DNA of 64,000 nt from Woeseiaceae bacterium (GCA_021773035.1 JAJFKU010000074.1:1-64000); one strand, 5' to 3'. Positions 18,273-28,551 are shown, numbered from the stretch's first letter. A program made the numbers and translations. The notes: generated by a model not told the origin, from the sequence alone.

Positions 18273-19367
18273 TCAGAAAAAACCGTGCAATTCCAGGAAG
18301 AACACATCGCGGTTTTGTGAGTTCACGGCCGGCGGCCCGTCGTAACTGCGCAAGCCCAGACGCGCCTGCAGGAACTGCAGCGGTGAATACTCCCAGACGA
18401 GGCTGTACCGAACCCGATGGTCTTCGCTGAAATCGTCATCGGGGTCCAGGTAGTCGTAGCTGACTTTGAGGTTATGTCCCTGTCGTGGCGACCAGTTGCC
18501 CTCCAAAAGTCCTGCAATCGCGCTGACATCGGTGCCCGGTGAAACCTCATCCGTAATCCGGTCGATTTCCGCCAGCCATACGATCGATCCGGTTCGCAGG
18601 CCGCCGAAGATACCGAACATATCCCGGTCGCCAGCGTCGGCGTCATTGACGCTGCCACTGACGCCGACGCGCCAGGACGGTTTTACAAAACTGCTGACGG
18701 CGCTTAACTGTTTGCCCGAATCTATTTCGCGACCGCCCCCCGAACCGTTGGTGACCGATGCTATCGTGGACCACGGCCCGGATGTGTAACCGAGCTGCAC
18801 ACCGCGGTCGGGGTTCGTGAAATTTACACTCGTCGCGAGGCGAATGAACGCGGTATCGTCCTGCAGTCGAATTCCGTACGGCAAATAGAACTGACCGGCA
18901 GCGGCGAACCACTTCGTATTATTGCTGTTCAAACGAATATACGCTTCGCGGTTCTGACTCGCATCGGGGGCGAACTGTTGATCGACGTAAACCGACAGCC
19001 TTCCGGGTATGACCGTAGCCTCGATATATACGGTGCCGCGGTTGACCCCGAACTCCGACGTTGTGCTGCTTCCCGGGACGTCGGTGCTGTCAAAACCCGC
19101 GCGCAGGTCGGCACCGATCGACAGCCACTTGTTGACGGTGCCTGTCCACAGTTCACCATCGCCTATGCGGCTCGCGGCCAGTTCAGTTTGCGCGTATGCG
19201 TTACCGTAGACGCTGCGTCTGCCGCCGCCCGCCGGATGGCTGTGACACGATCCGCAATGCATACCTTTTTGTACGGCGAGATAGGGTTCTGCCGATGCAC
19301 TGGCCGAGGTCAGCAAAAGCAGTGCCGACAGCATGCCGAGAACACTCGCAAGGCGAATAGTCATCAT
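18273..19367 (-). CDS. c-type heme/outer-membrane porin fusion
   Basis: A 364-residue exported protein. The frame is open from a GTG at 19379, but the ATG at 19367 starts a clean signal peptide (ASVLGMLSALLLLTSASASA). Soon after cleavage there is one c-type heme motif, C38-G-S-C41-H42, in a short glycine-rich segment. The rest (about residues 65-364) is a porin-like barrel with alternating strands and ends with the aromatic LELHGFF typical of outer-membrane proteins. A monoheme domain joined to a barrel suggests electron transfer at the inner face of the outer membrane or a heme-gated pore. It lies 13 bases downstream of a lipoprotein with two further heme-like motifs on the same strand, so both are probably one operon. 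Confidence 0.75.
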   Translation of the reverse strand: MMTIRLASVLGMLSALLLLTSASASAEPYLAVQKGMHCGSCHSHPAGGGRRSVYGNAYAQTELAASRIGDGELWTGTVNKWLSIGADLRAGFDSTDVPGSSTTSEFGVNRGTVYIEATVIPGRLSVYVDQQFAPDASQNREAYIRLNSNNTKWFAAAGQFYLPYGIRLQDDTAFIRLATSVNFTNPDRGVQLGYTSGPWSTIASVTNGSGGGREIDSGKQLSAVSSFVKPSWRVGVSGSVNDADAGDRDMFGIFGGLRTGSIVWLAEIDRITDEVSPGTDVSAIAGLLEGNWSPRQGHNLKVSYDYLDPDDDFSEDHRVRYSLVWEYSPLQFLQARLGLRSYDGPPAVNSQNRDVFFLELHGFF

Positions 19368-19380
19368 TGTTGTTCCCACA

Positions 19381-20604
<1,224 letters not shown>

Positions 20605-20640
20605 GATAGGTCCACCGATTCAGGTTGTCCGGATATACAC

Positions 20641-20701
20641 AGTCGGTAGCGAGCAGGCGCCAAAAGGTTCATTTCGGGAGGAAATTGAACCTTTACCGAC
20701 T
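20641..20701. promoter_or_regulatory. Interrupted dyad in divergent promoter region
   Basis: Two nested inverted repeats: agtcggta (20641-20648) with taccgact (20694-20701), and aaaggttca-tttc (20663-20675) with gaaa-t-tgaaccttt (20681-20694), closing on a gggag loop. The dyad lies between the divergent lipoprotein and ECF sigma genes. It could be an operator or the 5' leader structure of the lipoprotein transcript. Confidence 0.5.
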
Positions 20702-20704
20702 TTG

Positions 20705-20734
20705 TTGACACTCACCCTTACGGGTCAGAGATTT
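20705..20734 (+). promoter_or_regulatory. Possible sigma-70 promoter for the ECF sigma operon
   Basis: A perfect -35 hexamer TTGACA lies at 20705-20710. The -10 region 17-18 bases further on (around agattt) is a poor match, so this is only a candidate. The ATG of the sigma gene follows 32 bases later. Confidence 0.3.
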
Positions 20735-20765
20735 TGGCTTTCACGAACGTAACTGGTATTAGCAG

Positions 20766-21362
20766 ATGTCTTTCAGGGCTGGCAGATTGCAGAGCAGTGC
20801 CGATATTGCGGAATCGTTGATTCTGCAGCGTATCGCCGAGAGCGATCGCAGCGCTTTTGAACGCTTGTTCGATATCTACCATTCGCGACTTTTCAAGTTC
20901 TTGTTCCGTCTGACACGATCACACGGCGCTGCCGAGGAACTGACTAACGACGTACTCCTGACCGTCTGGAACGATGCCAGAAAATTTCGCGGTGATTCCA
21001 AAGTTTCAACCTGGATATTCGGTATTGCCTACAGACAGGCTCTTGCGTACCTCAGAAAGCAGAGAATGAAACTTGTTGCCTACGACGAAAACCAGGTATT
21101 GGCGGATACCGTCGGTCAACAATTCGACGAAGCCGAGTGGGTGCAGCAGGGAGTTTGTGCGTTGCCGCCCAAGCAACGGATTACCGTTATGTTGGTTTAC
21201 TTTCTCGGACTTTCCTGCGAAGAGGCTGCAATCGCCACCGGTGTTCCGGCGAGTACGGTCAAGACACGGATGTTTCATGCACGTAAAAAGCTGAAAACAC
21301 ATCTGGCTATCACAAAGACGCCACGCGCGTGGACGGAGGGTCGTGAAAATGACCGCGACTAA
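20766..21362 (+). CDS. ECF RNA polymerase sigma factor
   Basis: A 198-residue ECF sigma factor. Region 2 appears in SAFERLFDIYHSRLFKFLFRL and the core KFRGDSKVSTWIFGIAYRQAL; region 4 in LPPKQRITVMLVYFLGLSCEEAAIATGVPASTVKTRMFHARKKL. The WIFGIAYR segment is the usual -10 recognition helix. It overlaps the next gene, which encodes a zinc-type anti-sigma protein, and these with the following subtilisin gene form a three-gene operon. It is divergent from the heme lipoprotein, which may be one of its targets. Confidence 0.93.
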   Translation: MSFRAGRLQSSADIAESLILQRIAESDRSAFERLFDIYHSRLFKFLFRLTRSHGAAEELTNDVLLTVWNDARKFRGDSKVSTWIFGIAYRQALAYLRKQRMKLVAYDENQVLADTVGQQFDEAEWVQQGVCALPPKQRITVMLVYFLGLSCEEAAIATGVPASTVKTRMFHARKKLKTHLAITKTPRAWTEGRENDRD

Positions 21363-21990
21363 TACAAGCAGGTCTCATCAGGATATTCGTGAGTTACTTC
21401 CCTGGTACGTAAATGGCACGCTCGACGAGTCTGAGCACAATGATGTAGATGCTCACGTCGCGGGCTGTGAACGCTGTAGTTCCGATGTCGAAGTTCTTCA
21501 AAAAACCCGCCAGGGCGTTCTTGCCAGGGGTGTAGAACCGATCGTTCCGGCTACTACAGCGGCTGACATAATCAGTGCGGGCATTGGAACAGCGACCGAA
21601 CCCAGGCGCTTTTCCCGCGGTCTGGCCGCATTGTCTGCCGCCGCAAGCATTGTGGCAGTGGGTATTCTGATCGCCCAATACTTTGAAAACGGCGTCGATG
21701 CCGGCAATCAGATATTCGAAACGGCAACATCCGGTGAGGCAGGCAGCTCAATCGACTACATCCTGCAGATACGGTTTGAGGTTTCGGTCAGCGATGATCG
21801 CAGACTGGAGGTCGTTCGCAGTCTACAGGGTACGACGGCGTGGTCCGTCGACGATTCCGGTGTCTATGTCGTGCAGATGCAGCTTCCGGGTGCGAGCCTC
21901 GTGGTTCTTGAAGACATTGAACGCAAGGTTCGGCTACTTTCCGAAGTACAGACGGCCAGGTTCGTAGCACTACAGGTTCCGGTGCGTTGA
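21349..21990 (+). CDS. Membrane anti-sigma factor with zinc-binding ZAS motif
   Basis: A 213-residue protein. The N-terminal cytoplasmic domain has LLPWYVNGTL and the zinc motif H36-x3-C40-x2-C43, the signature of ZAS anti-sigma factors. A transmembrane helix lies at about residues 85-107 (LSAAASIVAVGILIAQYF), with a periplasmic domain of about 100 residues that ends in repeated short strands. The ATG at 21349 is chosen; a GTG two codons earlier is also possible. The gene overlaps the sigma gene upstream by 14 bases and the protease gene downstream by 4 bases. It should sequester the sigma factor at the membrane and release it on signal. Confidence 0.88.
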   Translation: MTATNTSRSHQDIRELLPWYVNGTLDESEHNDVDAHVAGCERCSSDVEVLQKTRQGVLARGVEPIVPATTAADIISAGIGTATEPRRFSRGLAALSAAASIVAVGILIAQYFENGVDAGNQIFETATSGEAGSSIDYILQIRFEVSVSDDRRLEVVRSLQGTTAWSVDDSGVYVVQMQLPGASLVVLEDIERKVRLLSEVQTARFVALQVPVR

Positions 21991-23249
21991 ATGCCACAGG
22001 CTACATAAGCGCGCTGTTGTTAGCCGGGCTATTTGTCGTCTTCCCGGTCACGGGCTCCTCTGCCGAGAAAACGCCCGACCCGGAACGAGACATACTCGTG
22101 ACCTTCGACAACCACGGCGCGCGGGCGGGTAACGGCGGCCTTGGTGCGCCCTACAGCCACCGCAAGCGCTACTCCGTCGCGCGCAGCGTCCGCCGGGCTG
22201 CCGCTGACGTAGCGACCCGCTACAGGCTCGTCGAGATCGAGAACTGGCCGATTCGAGCACTTTCGATTTACTGCGTCGTATTCAGGATTCCCGATGGCGT
22301 TGAGCGAACCGCAGTAATTGACGCGCTTGCCACTGACAAGCGGGTCGAGTCGGTACAGGTCCTGCAGCGTTTCGAAACCAACATGGCGCGCGAGGAGAGC
22401 CATTACGATGACACTTATGCCGGGCTTCAGTATGGGCTCGAGATACTCGGGATTGCGGCGGCTCACAAAGCTTCTACTGGAAAGGGGGTGCGTATCGCCA
22501 TTATCGATGGCGACGTCGACAGGAACCATGAAGACCTCAAGGGCCGCATAGATCGCAGCCGGACCTTTTCCGGCAAGGGCACGTCGGTCAATGTGGAGCA
22601 TGGCACAGCGGTTGCCAGCGTGATCGGCGCGAGGTCAAACAATGCCAGGGGTATCGTCGGAATCGCGCCGCAGGCTTCGCTGGAGTTATTTGTTTCATGC
22701 TGGGGCGGCGGCAACGGACAGCCTGCAACCTGCGATAGTTTTTCGTTGTCGAAAGCACTCGATACGATGTTGGAGAATCCACCGCAGATACTAAACCTCA
22801 GTTTGAACGGCCCTCAGGACCCTCTGCTGGAAAGGTTGCTGACAAAAACTGCGGAAGCTGGAGTCGTTATTGTCGCAGCAGGTTCCGGCCGGGACTCCGG
22901 GCGTGGCGCGTTTCCGTCGAGTATGGACTGCGTCCTTGGAGTCCACAGCAGCGTAAGCGCGAATGACGAGGAAGCACTGTTCGCTAACCTGTTATACGCG
23001 CCGGGCGATCGGATACTGGTAGCGGTACCAACGGATCAATACGATTTTCGTTCGGGCAGTTCCCTGGCGGCTGCGCATGTCAGCGGCGTGATCGCGCTGT
23101 TATTGGCCGTAGCGCCGGATCTGTCGCCAGACTCGATTCATCGTATTCTCGTTCGCTCGCAAGACGTCGCCGGTCCCGCTCTTTCCATTAACGCCTGCCA
23201 GGCAATGAACCTCGCTACCGGGCAGCCGAGTTGCAGCGATCACTTCTAA
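21987..23249 (+). CDS. Subtilisin-family (S8) serine protease
   Basis: A 420-residue exported protease. The start is a TTG that overlaps the anti-sigma stop codon and leads into a signal peptide (ISALLLAGLFVVFPVTGSSA). Residues 30-135 resemble a pro-region; the catalytic domain follows with D174 (AIIDGDVD), H205 (EHGTAVAS) and S359 (GSSLAAAHVSG), so the triad is complete. Operons of sigma factor, anti-sigma and subtilase suggest the protease either cleaves the anti-sigma periplasmic domain or is an output of the system. Its stop codon overlaps that of the convergent downstream gene, leaving no room for a terminator. Confidence 0.9.
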   Translation: MNATGYISALLLAGLFVVFPVTGSSAEKTPDPERDILVTFDNHGARAGNGGLGAPYSHRKRYSVARSVRRAAADVATRYRLVEIENWPIRALSIYCVVFRIPDGVERTAVIDALATDKRVESVQVLQRFETNMAREESHYDDTYAGLQYGLEILGIAAAHKASTGKGVRIAIIDGDVDRNHEDLKGRIDRSRTFSGKGTSVNVEHGTAVASVIGARSNNARGIVGIAPQASLELFVSCWGGGNGQPATCDSFSLSKALDTMLENPPQILNLSLNGPQDPLLERLLTKTAEAGVVIVAAGSGRDSGRGAFPSSMDCVLGVHSSVSANDEEALFANLLYAPGDRILVAVPTDQYDFRSGSSLAAAHVSGVIALLLAVAPDLSPDSIHRILVRSQDVAGPALSINACQAMNLATGQPSCSDHF

Positions 23250-23968
23250 AACGGCAGCGGAATCTGTATAGCGAGAACAAGGCGTGACTTCGAGCGTTCC
23301 GGGCTGCTGATGAAGGGCACCCAGCGACCAGCCTCATGGTAGCGGAGATCGATATCCGCCCACCTGAAAGCGCCGGTAACACCCGTTTGCCAATAGGTGT
23401 ACGCGCCGCCGCTCAGGTTCGAAGTGTCGTAGCGTCCGGCACCGCCACTGACCGACCAACGACTGCTCAGTGGCCACTCGAGGAACAGATCGACGTTCTG
23501 CGCTGACCGATCGGTGTTGAAGAGATCGGGTGAATACGAATATTCGATCCAGAGTCGATCCCTGTAACTGCCACTAACGGAATATTCCTCGTAACTGTAG
23601 TCGATGTCGCCGCTCTGCCCGGGGTAACGATAGGCGACCGCGTGCAGGCTTAGTTGCCAGGTATCGGTGACAGACTTTGTGTAACCCGCATAGTAATTGG
23701 TTTCGACGTCTCGTTGCCGGTTAGCACCCGTTGGAATATCGACGGTGGAACCCCAGGCGCCAATGAACACACCGTTCGGGAAACTCAGGTCACCGCCGAT
23801 CTGGACAACGGGATCGCCTTCGCTCTGCGTAATGCCTCGTTTTACGTAGTCGCTGCTTAGAGTCAGGTAGCCCGTAAACTCGGCTGCCTTTGACGATTCC
23901 GATAGTGCCGACAACGAAATAGCAGCGGCCGCGATGTAACAATGAAAATGCATACCGCATGATTTCAT
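23246..23968 (-). CDS. TorF-family putative porin (TIGR02001)
   Basis: A 240-residue outer-membrane protein. The ATG at 23968 begins a signal peptide (HFHCYIAAAAISLSALSESSKA); the frame is open further upstream but without signal character. The start of the mature protein, FTGYLTLSSDYVKRGITQSEGDPVVQ, is the typical opening of this family, and the remainder alternates short strands to an aromatic end (IQIPLPF). The family is described as putative porins; cargo is unknown. The gene is divergent from a TonB receptor, with about 225 bases between the starts, and its stop overlaps that of the convergent subtilase gene. Confidence 0.85.
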   Translation of the reverse strand: MKSCGMHFHCYIAAAAISLSALSESSKAAEFTGYLTLSSDYVKRGITQSEGDPVVQIGGDLSFPNGVFIGAWGSTVDIPTGANRQRDVETNYYAGYTKSVTDTWQLSLHAVAYRYPGQSGDIDYSYEEYSVSGSYRDRLWIEYSYSPDLFNTDRSAQNVDLFLEWPLSSRWSVSGGAGRYDTSNLSGGAYTYWQTGVTGAFRWADIDLRYHEAGRWVPFISSPERSKSRLVLAIQIPLPF

Positions 23969-24193
23969 CGCCGGACGTGCGGAGCAAGTAGTAAGACAAT
24001 TTCGACGAAACTGCCTGCTTGACAACGCGATCTTTTGTGCTAACGGAATATCTATTCTCAATCGCACAGAGTTTTATCAATTCGGAACCCCTGAAAGAAT
24101 TCTGTGTCTACGCTAACGAAGTCGTTTCTCCGCAGCTATGCCTGAAATGTGACTGCAGAGGTTCGACCATCTGTTACACAAAGGGGGAACATC

Positions 24194-27100
24194 ATGAACA
24201 AGCTACGTAATACAGCGAGTTGTGCCATTGCATTCGTACTTACGCTTACGGGCGTGGGTTGGCAAACAGCACACGCGCAAGGGGCGAACGACGATGAAGT
24301 TGAAGAGGTCGTTGTTACCGGTACGCGTATTCGGCAAAACCCGTTGGATGCCGCATCGCCGATAATGAACCTCGATGCAGCGGATCTCGAGCGCACAGGA
24401 CTGAGTTCGCTTGCCGACAATCTACAACGCCTGCCCGGTATGGGGTCTGCGCTCAACTCGCGGTTCAATAGTTCCGGAAACTTCGGATCGACGCAGCCCG
24501 GTGAAGGTATCGGCGCGGGTGCTGCACAGGTTAATCTTCGTCACCTCGATTCAAAACGCACGCTGGTACTGGTAGACGGTATACGGTGGGTTAATGCTGC
24601 TTCGGCGACTGGTATTCCCGGGGCGCCGGACCTGAATACGATTCCGATCAACATCATCGAGCGTATTGAAGTTCTGCAGGACGGCGCATCTGCCATTTAC
24701 GGTTCCGATGCTATCGGCGGTGTCGTCAATATCATCACCAAGAAGAACTTCGAAGGTTTCGCGTTCGATGCGAAGACCGGCGGCTTCATCAGTGACAGCG
24801 ATGGCGAGACTGTCGATCTTTCGGCAAGCTTCGGTGCGGTCAGCGATCGTTCGAGTGTGATGTTTTCCGTTGGCTACGTGGACCAGCGGGAAGTGCAGTC
24901 CCTGGACCGCCCGGAAACCCGTTTCCTGTTCGGCCTCGATGGCTGTATCCCGCTGTGTTCGTCCGGAACGCCGCAGGGTCGCTTCTTTCTGAACGACGCG
25001 ACCAACCTGAATCGCTTCGGTGGCGTATTTACGATAACGGATGGCGCCGTGCCAGCCGCCGGGCAAACGGCACTGGCAATTAGCGACTTTCGGAACTTCG
25101 TCAGCCCCGATGATCGGTTTAATTTCCAGGAACGCAACCTGACGGTAACGCCGAACGAACGTCTCAACGTGTTTTTGCAAGGGCGCTACGAGCTGGCTCC
25201 ACAAGTCGATATCTACATGCGCGCGCTTTATAACAGTCGCAAGTCGAGGAATCGGGCAGCACCGGAACCGATTTTCCTCGGTCCGTTCGCGGCAACCAAT
25301 GGACCGCTCGATACTATCGTTATCGATTCAACGAATCCGTACAACCCGTTCGGTTGCGACATCTCGACGGCCCTGACGCCCGGATTCGATCCGACCACCG
25401 ATTGTGAAAACAGCGTGTTTATCGCAAGGCGGCCACTGGAAGCCGGCAATCGCATCTTCGACCAGGATGTGAACACCTGGTACGTGGCCGCGGGCCTTGA
25501 AGGCGACTTCGAAGTGTCCAACAACGACTGGTACTGGGACGCAAACGTCGTCTTTGCGGAAAACCGCGGTGACCAGGTCAAGCAGGGCGGCTTTATCGTC
25601 AGTCGCCTGGTGCAGGCGCTGGGGCCCGTCGACCAGTGCGTCGGTGCTTCCAATGGCTGTGTGCCGTTCAATATCTTCGGCGGGCAGGGCGATGGCAGTG
25701 GCACGATCACCGACGACATGCTCGACTTTGTCGGCTTCGCGGCGAAGAGTCTCAGCGGCCAGGATCTGATGGACGTTACTGTGAATCTGGCGGGTACTAT
25801 TGCCGAGTTGCCGGCTGGGCCACTCGGGTTCGCTGTTGGTTACGAGTTCCGCGATCAATCAGGATTCTTCGATCCAGACCCGATTGTAGCCGCCGGGGAT
25901 TCGAACGGTGTACCGGCGTTCGCCTCGCGTGGCGAATACGACGTCAGCGAGTTTTATGGCGAAGTCAGAGTGCCGTTGATCGCGGGTGCGCCAGGGGCCG
26001 ATCTTCTGGAAGTATCGGCAGCGGTTCGTGCGACCGACTACAGTTTTACCGGGGGCGAGACTACCTGGAGAGGGCAGGTGTTGTGGCGTCCAACGGGCGA
26101 ACTATCGTTGCGAGGCTCTGTTTCGACCGGACTGCGTGCGCCGTCGATTGGTGAGTTGTTCACGACCGAAGAAGCGATCGACGAATTATTCGACGACCCT
26201 TGCGCCGCCAGCCGCCTTACCACGGATCCTGACACCCTGGCAGGCTGTGTTGCGATTATAGGTGCAGCCAATGTGCCGACGTTCCAGCCTAACGAGCAGC
26301 TGCGTATTATCGCATCGGGTAATCCGAACCTGAAGCCGGAGGAGTCTGACAACGTCACGTTCGGCTTGACGTACTCGCCATCCTGGGTCGACAACGTCGG
26401 CTGGATCGAAACGCTGGTAACGGAGGTCAACTGGTACGACATCGAGGTTACCGACGCAATTCGTGTTCGCGATGCCGGCACGCAGCTGCAGCTGTGTCTT
26501 GCCGCTACCGGTCGGGTCGCAAACGGTGATCCAGGCTCGCAACCTGATGCCGATTTCCTCTGCAACGGCATCAACCGCAATGCGCTTGGCGCGTTGTCGA
26601 GATTCGAGTCACCTCTGGAGAATATCTCCAAGCTCGAAACGTCCGGTGTCGATCTGAGCGTCGATTACCGCGGTCCGGAAACCCGCGCCGGCTCCTTCGG
26701 CGTCAATTTCGTTGCGAGCTTTCTGACGGATTTCGAAGAGACTTTTCCGATAAATGCTGCGGGCACCGAGTTGCTGCTCGTCGATCGTAAGGGCAAGGTA
26801 GTCGCAGGTACGCGGGAACTGGCGTTTCCGGAAGTGCGCTTCAATACGATAGTCGACTGGTACCGAAACGACTGGTCGGCATCGGTTACGTTTCGCTGGA
26901 TCGATGAAGTGCAGGAACGTTGCGCGACGAACGGGTCGCTCGGCGCCTTCCCGGATTCACTGTGCTCGGAATTCGTGCCGGGCCTGTTCGATCCGGTGAC
27001 GGAAACCGGCCCAAAGAATACGCTGGACTCGACCTTGTACACCGATCTGCGCGCAAGTTGGGCACCGTCAAACTGGCTGGATTCGCGGCTGGTATTTTCG

Positions 27101-27232
27101 CTGGGTCTGAACAACGTTTTCGACGAGGCGCCGCCACTCTGTACATCGTGTGGATTGAATAACTTCAATGCTACGTTACATGACGTGCCGGGAGTCTATG
27201 GTTACTTCCAGGTGAGCTATCGCCAGGAGTAG
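24194..27232 (+). CDS. TonB-dependent outer-membrane receptor
   Basis: A 1012-residue receptor. The ATG at 24194 follows GGGGGAA and opens a signal peptide (TASCAIAFVLTLTGVGWQTAHAQ). The TonB box is EEVVVTGTRI. The plug shows RTLVLVDGIRWVN, IERIEVLQDGASAIYGSDAIGGVVNIIT, and the barrel carries typical GEYDVSEFYGEVRVPLI and LRGSVSTGLRAPSIGELF segments. No STN domain is present, so it is likely import only. Four cysteines near the C-terminus and in loops (for example LCTSCGL) could form disulphides. Substrate unknown. A good intrinsic terminator follows, so it is likely transcribed alone. Confidence 0.93.
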   Translation: MNKLRNTASCAIAFVLTLTGVGWQTAHAQGANDDEVEEVVVTGTRIRQNPLDAASPIMNLDAADLERTGLSSLADNLQRLPGMGSALNSRFNSSGNFGSTQPGEGIGAGAAQVNLRHLDSKRTLVLVDGIRWVNAASATGIPGAPDLNTIPINIIERIEVLQDGASAIYGSDAIGGVVNIITKKNFEGFAFDAKTGGFISDSDGETVDLSASFGAVSDRSSVMFSVGYVDQREVQSLDRPETRFLFGLDGCIPLCSSGTPQGRFFLNDATNLNRFGGVFTITDGAVPAAGQTALAISDFRNFVSPDDRFNFQERNLTVTPNERLNVFLQGRYELAPQVDIYMRALYNSRKSRNRAAPEPIFLGPFAATNGPLDTIVIDSTNPYNPFGCDISTALTPGFDPTTDCENSVFIARRPLEAGNRIFDQDVNTWYVAAGLEGDFEVSNNDWYWDANVVFAENRGDQVKQGGFIVSRLVQALGPVDQCVGASNGCVPFNIFGGQGDGSGTITDDMLDFVGFAAKSLSGQDLMDVTVNLAGTIAELPAGPLGFAVGYEFRDQSGFFDPDPIVAAGDSNGVPAFASRGEYDVSEFYGEVRVPLIAGAPGADLLEVSAAVRATDYSFTGGETTWRGQVLWRPTGELSLRGSVSTGLRAPSIGELFTTEEAIDELFDDPCAASRLTTDPDTLAGCVAIIGAANVPTFQPNEQLRIIASGNPNLKPEESDNVTFGLTYSPSWVDNVGWIETLVTEVNWYDIEVTDAIRVRDAGTQLQLCLAATGRVANGDPGSQPDADFLCNGINRNALGALSRFESPLENISKLETSGVDLSVDYRGPETRAGSFGVNFVASFLTDFEETFPINAAGTELLLVDRKGKVVAGTRELAFPEVRFNTIVDWYRNDWSASVTFRWIDEVQERCATNGSLGAFPDSLCSEFVPGLFDPVTETGPKNTLDSTLYTDLRASWAPSNWLDSRLVFSLGLNNVFDEAPPLCTSCGLNNFNATLHDVPGVYGYFQVSYRQE

Positions 27233-27250
27233 TTCGACCATTGTCTGCAG

Positions 27251-27277
27251 AAGCGGCGTCCCTGGGGCGCCGCTTTT
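27251..27277 (+). terminator. Intrinsic terminator after the TonB receptor
   Basis: The stem aagcggcg (27251-27258) pairs with cgccgctt (27268-27275) around a 9-nt loop, and a short T-run (to 27277) follows. It sits 18 bases after the receptor stop. It could also help end the convergent GNAT transcript. Confidence 0.75.
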
Positions 27278-27284
27278 CCGCTCT

Positions 27285-27776
27285 TCATCGTTGTTTGTCG
27301 CTGGGCGCCAGTTGGCGGTGATAGATAGCGACGGGTCCGCGCAGGGAATTCGCCTGTTCATCTATCCGCGTCCATCCGAGTCGTTTGACGATGTTTTCCG
27401 CGGCATCGGTGGATACGTAGATGGACCTGTATCGCAGCCGACGTGCCTCGTTCTCAATTCCTTTCACCAGCGAGCTTGCGATGCCGAGATTGCGATACCG
27501 GGTCGCTACCACAAGTGCGGCCAGCCACGGTCCGGGAGCAGTTTCCGCGCCAACTGAATCACTTTTCAATGCTGCCGTACCGAGGACATCGCCATTGTCG
27601 GACATCGCCACGAGAGCGACGGGCAGAGCGTTCCTGTTGCAGCAGGAACTTAGATCTGCCGTGGCGTCACCGGGCCCGTTTCGTCCATAGTAAGGCTCCC
27701 ATTCGCGGACAAACAGTTCGGACAGGTACGGAATCGTGTATGTCACGTCCGCGAGAGGAACGACTCGAACATTCAT
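27285..27776 (-). CDS. GNAT-family N-acetyltransferase
   Basis: A 163-residue acetyltransferase. The ATG at 27776 is preferred because GGCGGAG lies upstream at good spacing; the frame remains open for 13 more codons. The GNAT acetyl-CoA motif is seen as LAALVVATRYRNLGIASSLVKGIENEA, followed by the strand IYVSTDAAENIVKRLGW. The N-terminal NVRVVPLADVTYTIPYLSELFVREW is a typical GNAT strand-helix start. Acceptor unknown. It is convergent with the TonB receptor and shares the intervening terminator. Confidence 0.82.
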   Translation of the reverse strand: MNVRVVPLADVTYTIPYLSELFVREWEPYYGRNGPGDATADLSSCCNRNALPVALVAMSDNGDVLGTAALKSDSVGAETAPGPWLAALVVATRYRNLGIASSLVKGIENEARRLRYRSIYVSTDAAENIVKRLGWTRIDEQANSLRGPVAIYHRQLAPSDKQR

Positions 27777-28103
27777 TGTCGAAACTCCGCCAGGTTCGTT
27801 TCGGATGGTCGTCATTATCGGTCTCGGGAACGGGCGCAGGTTGGCCGGTACATCTGCAAGCCCTCAATGTTCGCATCACAGCCCGGTTGCACACAAGCTT
27901 TTGGTCTGGCATCTTAAAGCTGTCGAAAAAGACAGGCCGGTGTTGGTTAGTCCGGCCATCCCAACAGGGATTCTGACTGGCGTTCCGCCTGCCCCACGAC
28001 CTTGACCGTACACATGAGTGCACGGAATATGAGGTTGTGCGGACTCAATTCCTGCTCCTGTGTATCGAAACCTGACTCCGCATTGAAGAGGAAGATCGAT
28101 AAC
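27777..28103. other. 327-base divergent intergenic region, candidate promoter
   Basis: No protein gene is convincing here. On the plus strand TTGACC (28002-28007) is followed after 17 bases by GAATAT (28025-28030), a weak sigma-70-like promoter for the VOC gene. A 6-bp GC stem (ggccgg 27935-27940 with ccggcc 27952-27957) is also present. Otherwise nothing stands out. Confidence 0.3.
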
Positions 28104-28517
28104 ATGAAACCGAGAATAAGCATGATTACTCTGGGCGTCGCGGATTTACCCCGATCCATTGAGTTCTACGAAAAGGGACTGGGGTTCCCGCGCCTCGAGT
28201 CGCCTCCCGAGGTGGCGTTTTTTACATTGAACGGCAGTTGGCTGGGGCTGTATGGAAGGGACGCCCTCGCCGAGGATGCTACGGTGTCAGCAGAGGGCAG
28301 CGGTTTTAATTCTTTTGCGTTGGCGCACAATGTAGGCTCGGAAGCGGAAGTCGATGAGACGATTGCGCATGTGCTGTCCGTGGGTGCAACGCTTGCGAAG
28401 CCGGCGCAGAAAGTTTTCTGGGGCGGTTATTCCGCCTACTTCAGGGACCCGGATGGCCACCTGTGGGAGGTTGCCTGCAATCCTTTTGAATGGATTGGTC
28501 CGAGGGATCCGGACTAA
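28104..28517 (+). CDS. VOC-family (glyoxalase/bleomycin resistance fold) protein
   Basis: A 137-residue protein. The ATG at 28104 has GAGGAAG upstream and gives the family N-terminus ISMITLGVADLPRSIEFYEKGLGF. The second half has the paired motif SAYFRDPDGHLWEVACNP with a metal-ligand-like glutamate in WEVA. The VOC fold covers glyoxalases, dioxygenases and antibiotic-binding proteins, so the reaction is not predictable. The stop codon runs into an A-tract that belongs to the terminator of the convergent ompW gene. Confidence 0.85.
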   Translation: MKPRISMITLGVADLPRSIEFYEKGLGFPRLESPPEVAFFTLNGSWLGLYGRDALAEDATVSAEGSGFNSFALAHNVGSEAEVDETIAHVLSVGATLAKPAQKVFWGGYSAYFRDPDGHLWEVACNPFEWIGPRDPD

Positions 28518-28551
28518 AAAAAGCAGCGGCGCTCTCAACGAGCGCCGCTGC
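28516..28551 (-). terminator. Strong intrinsic terminator for ompW
   Basis: A perfect 12-bp GC-rich stem, gcagcggcgctc (28523-28534) with gagcgccgctgc (28540-28551), surrounds a 5-nt loop. On the minus strand it is followed by seven T residues (28522-28516). It lies 25 bases past the ompW stop and overlaps the end of the VOC gene. Confidence 0.92.

Noticed and set aside
24019..24046. TTGACA as -35 of a promoter for the TonB receptor at 24.2 kb
   Set aside because: No acceptable -10 element lies at 16-18 bases and the distance to the start is long, so evidence is too thin.
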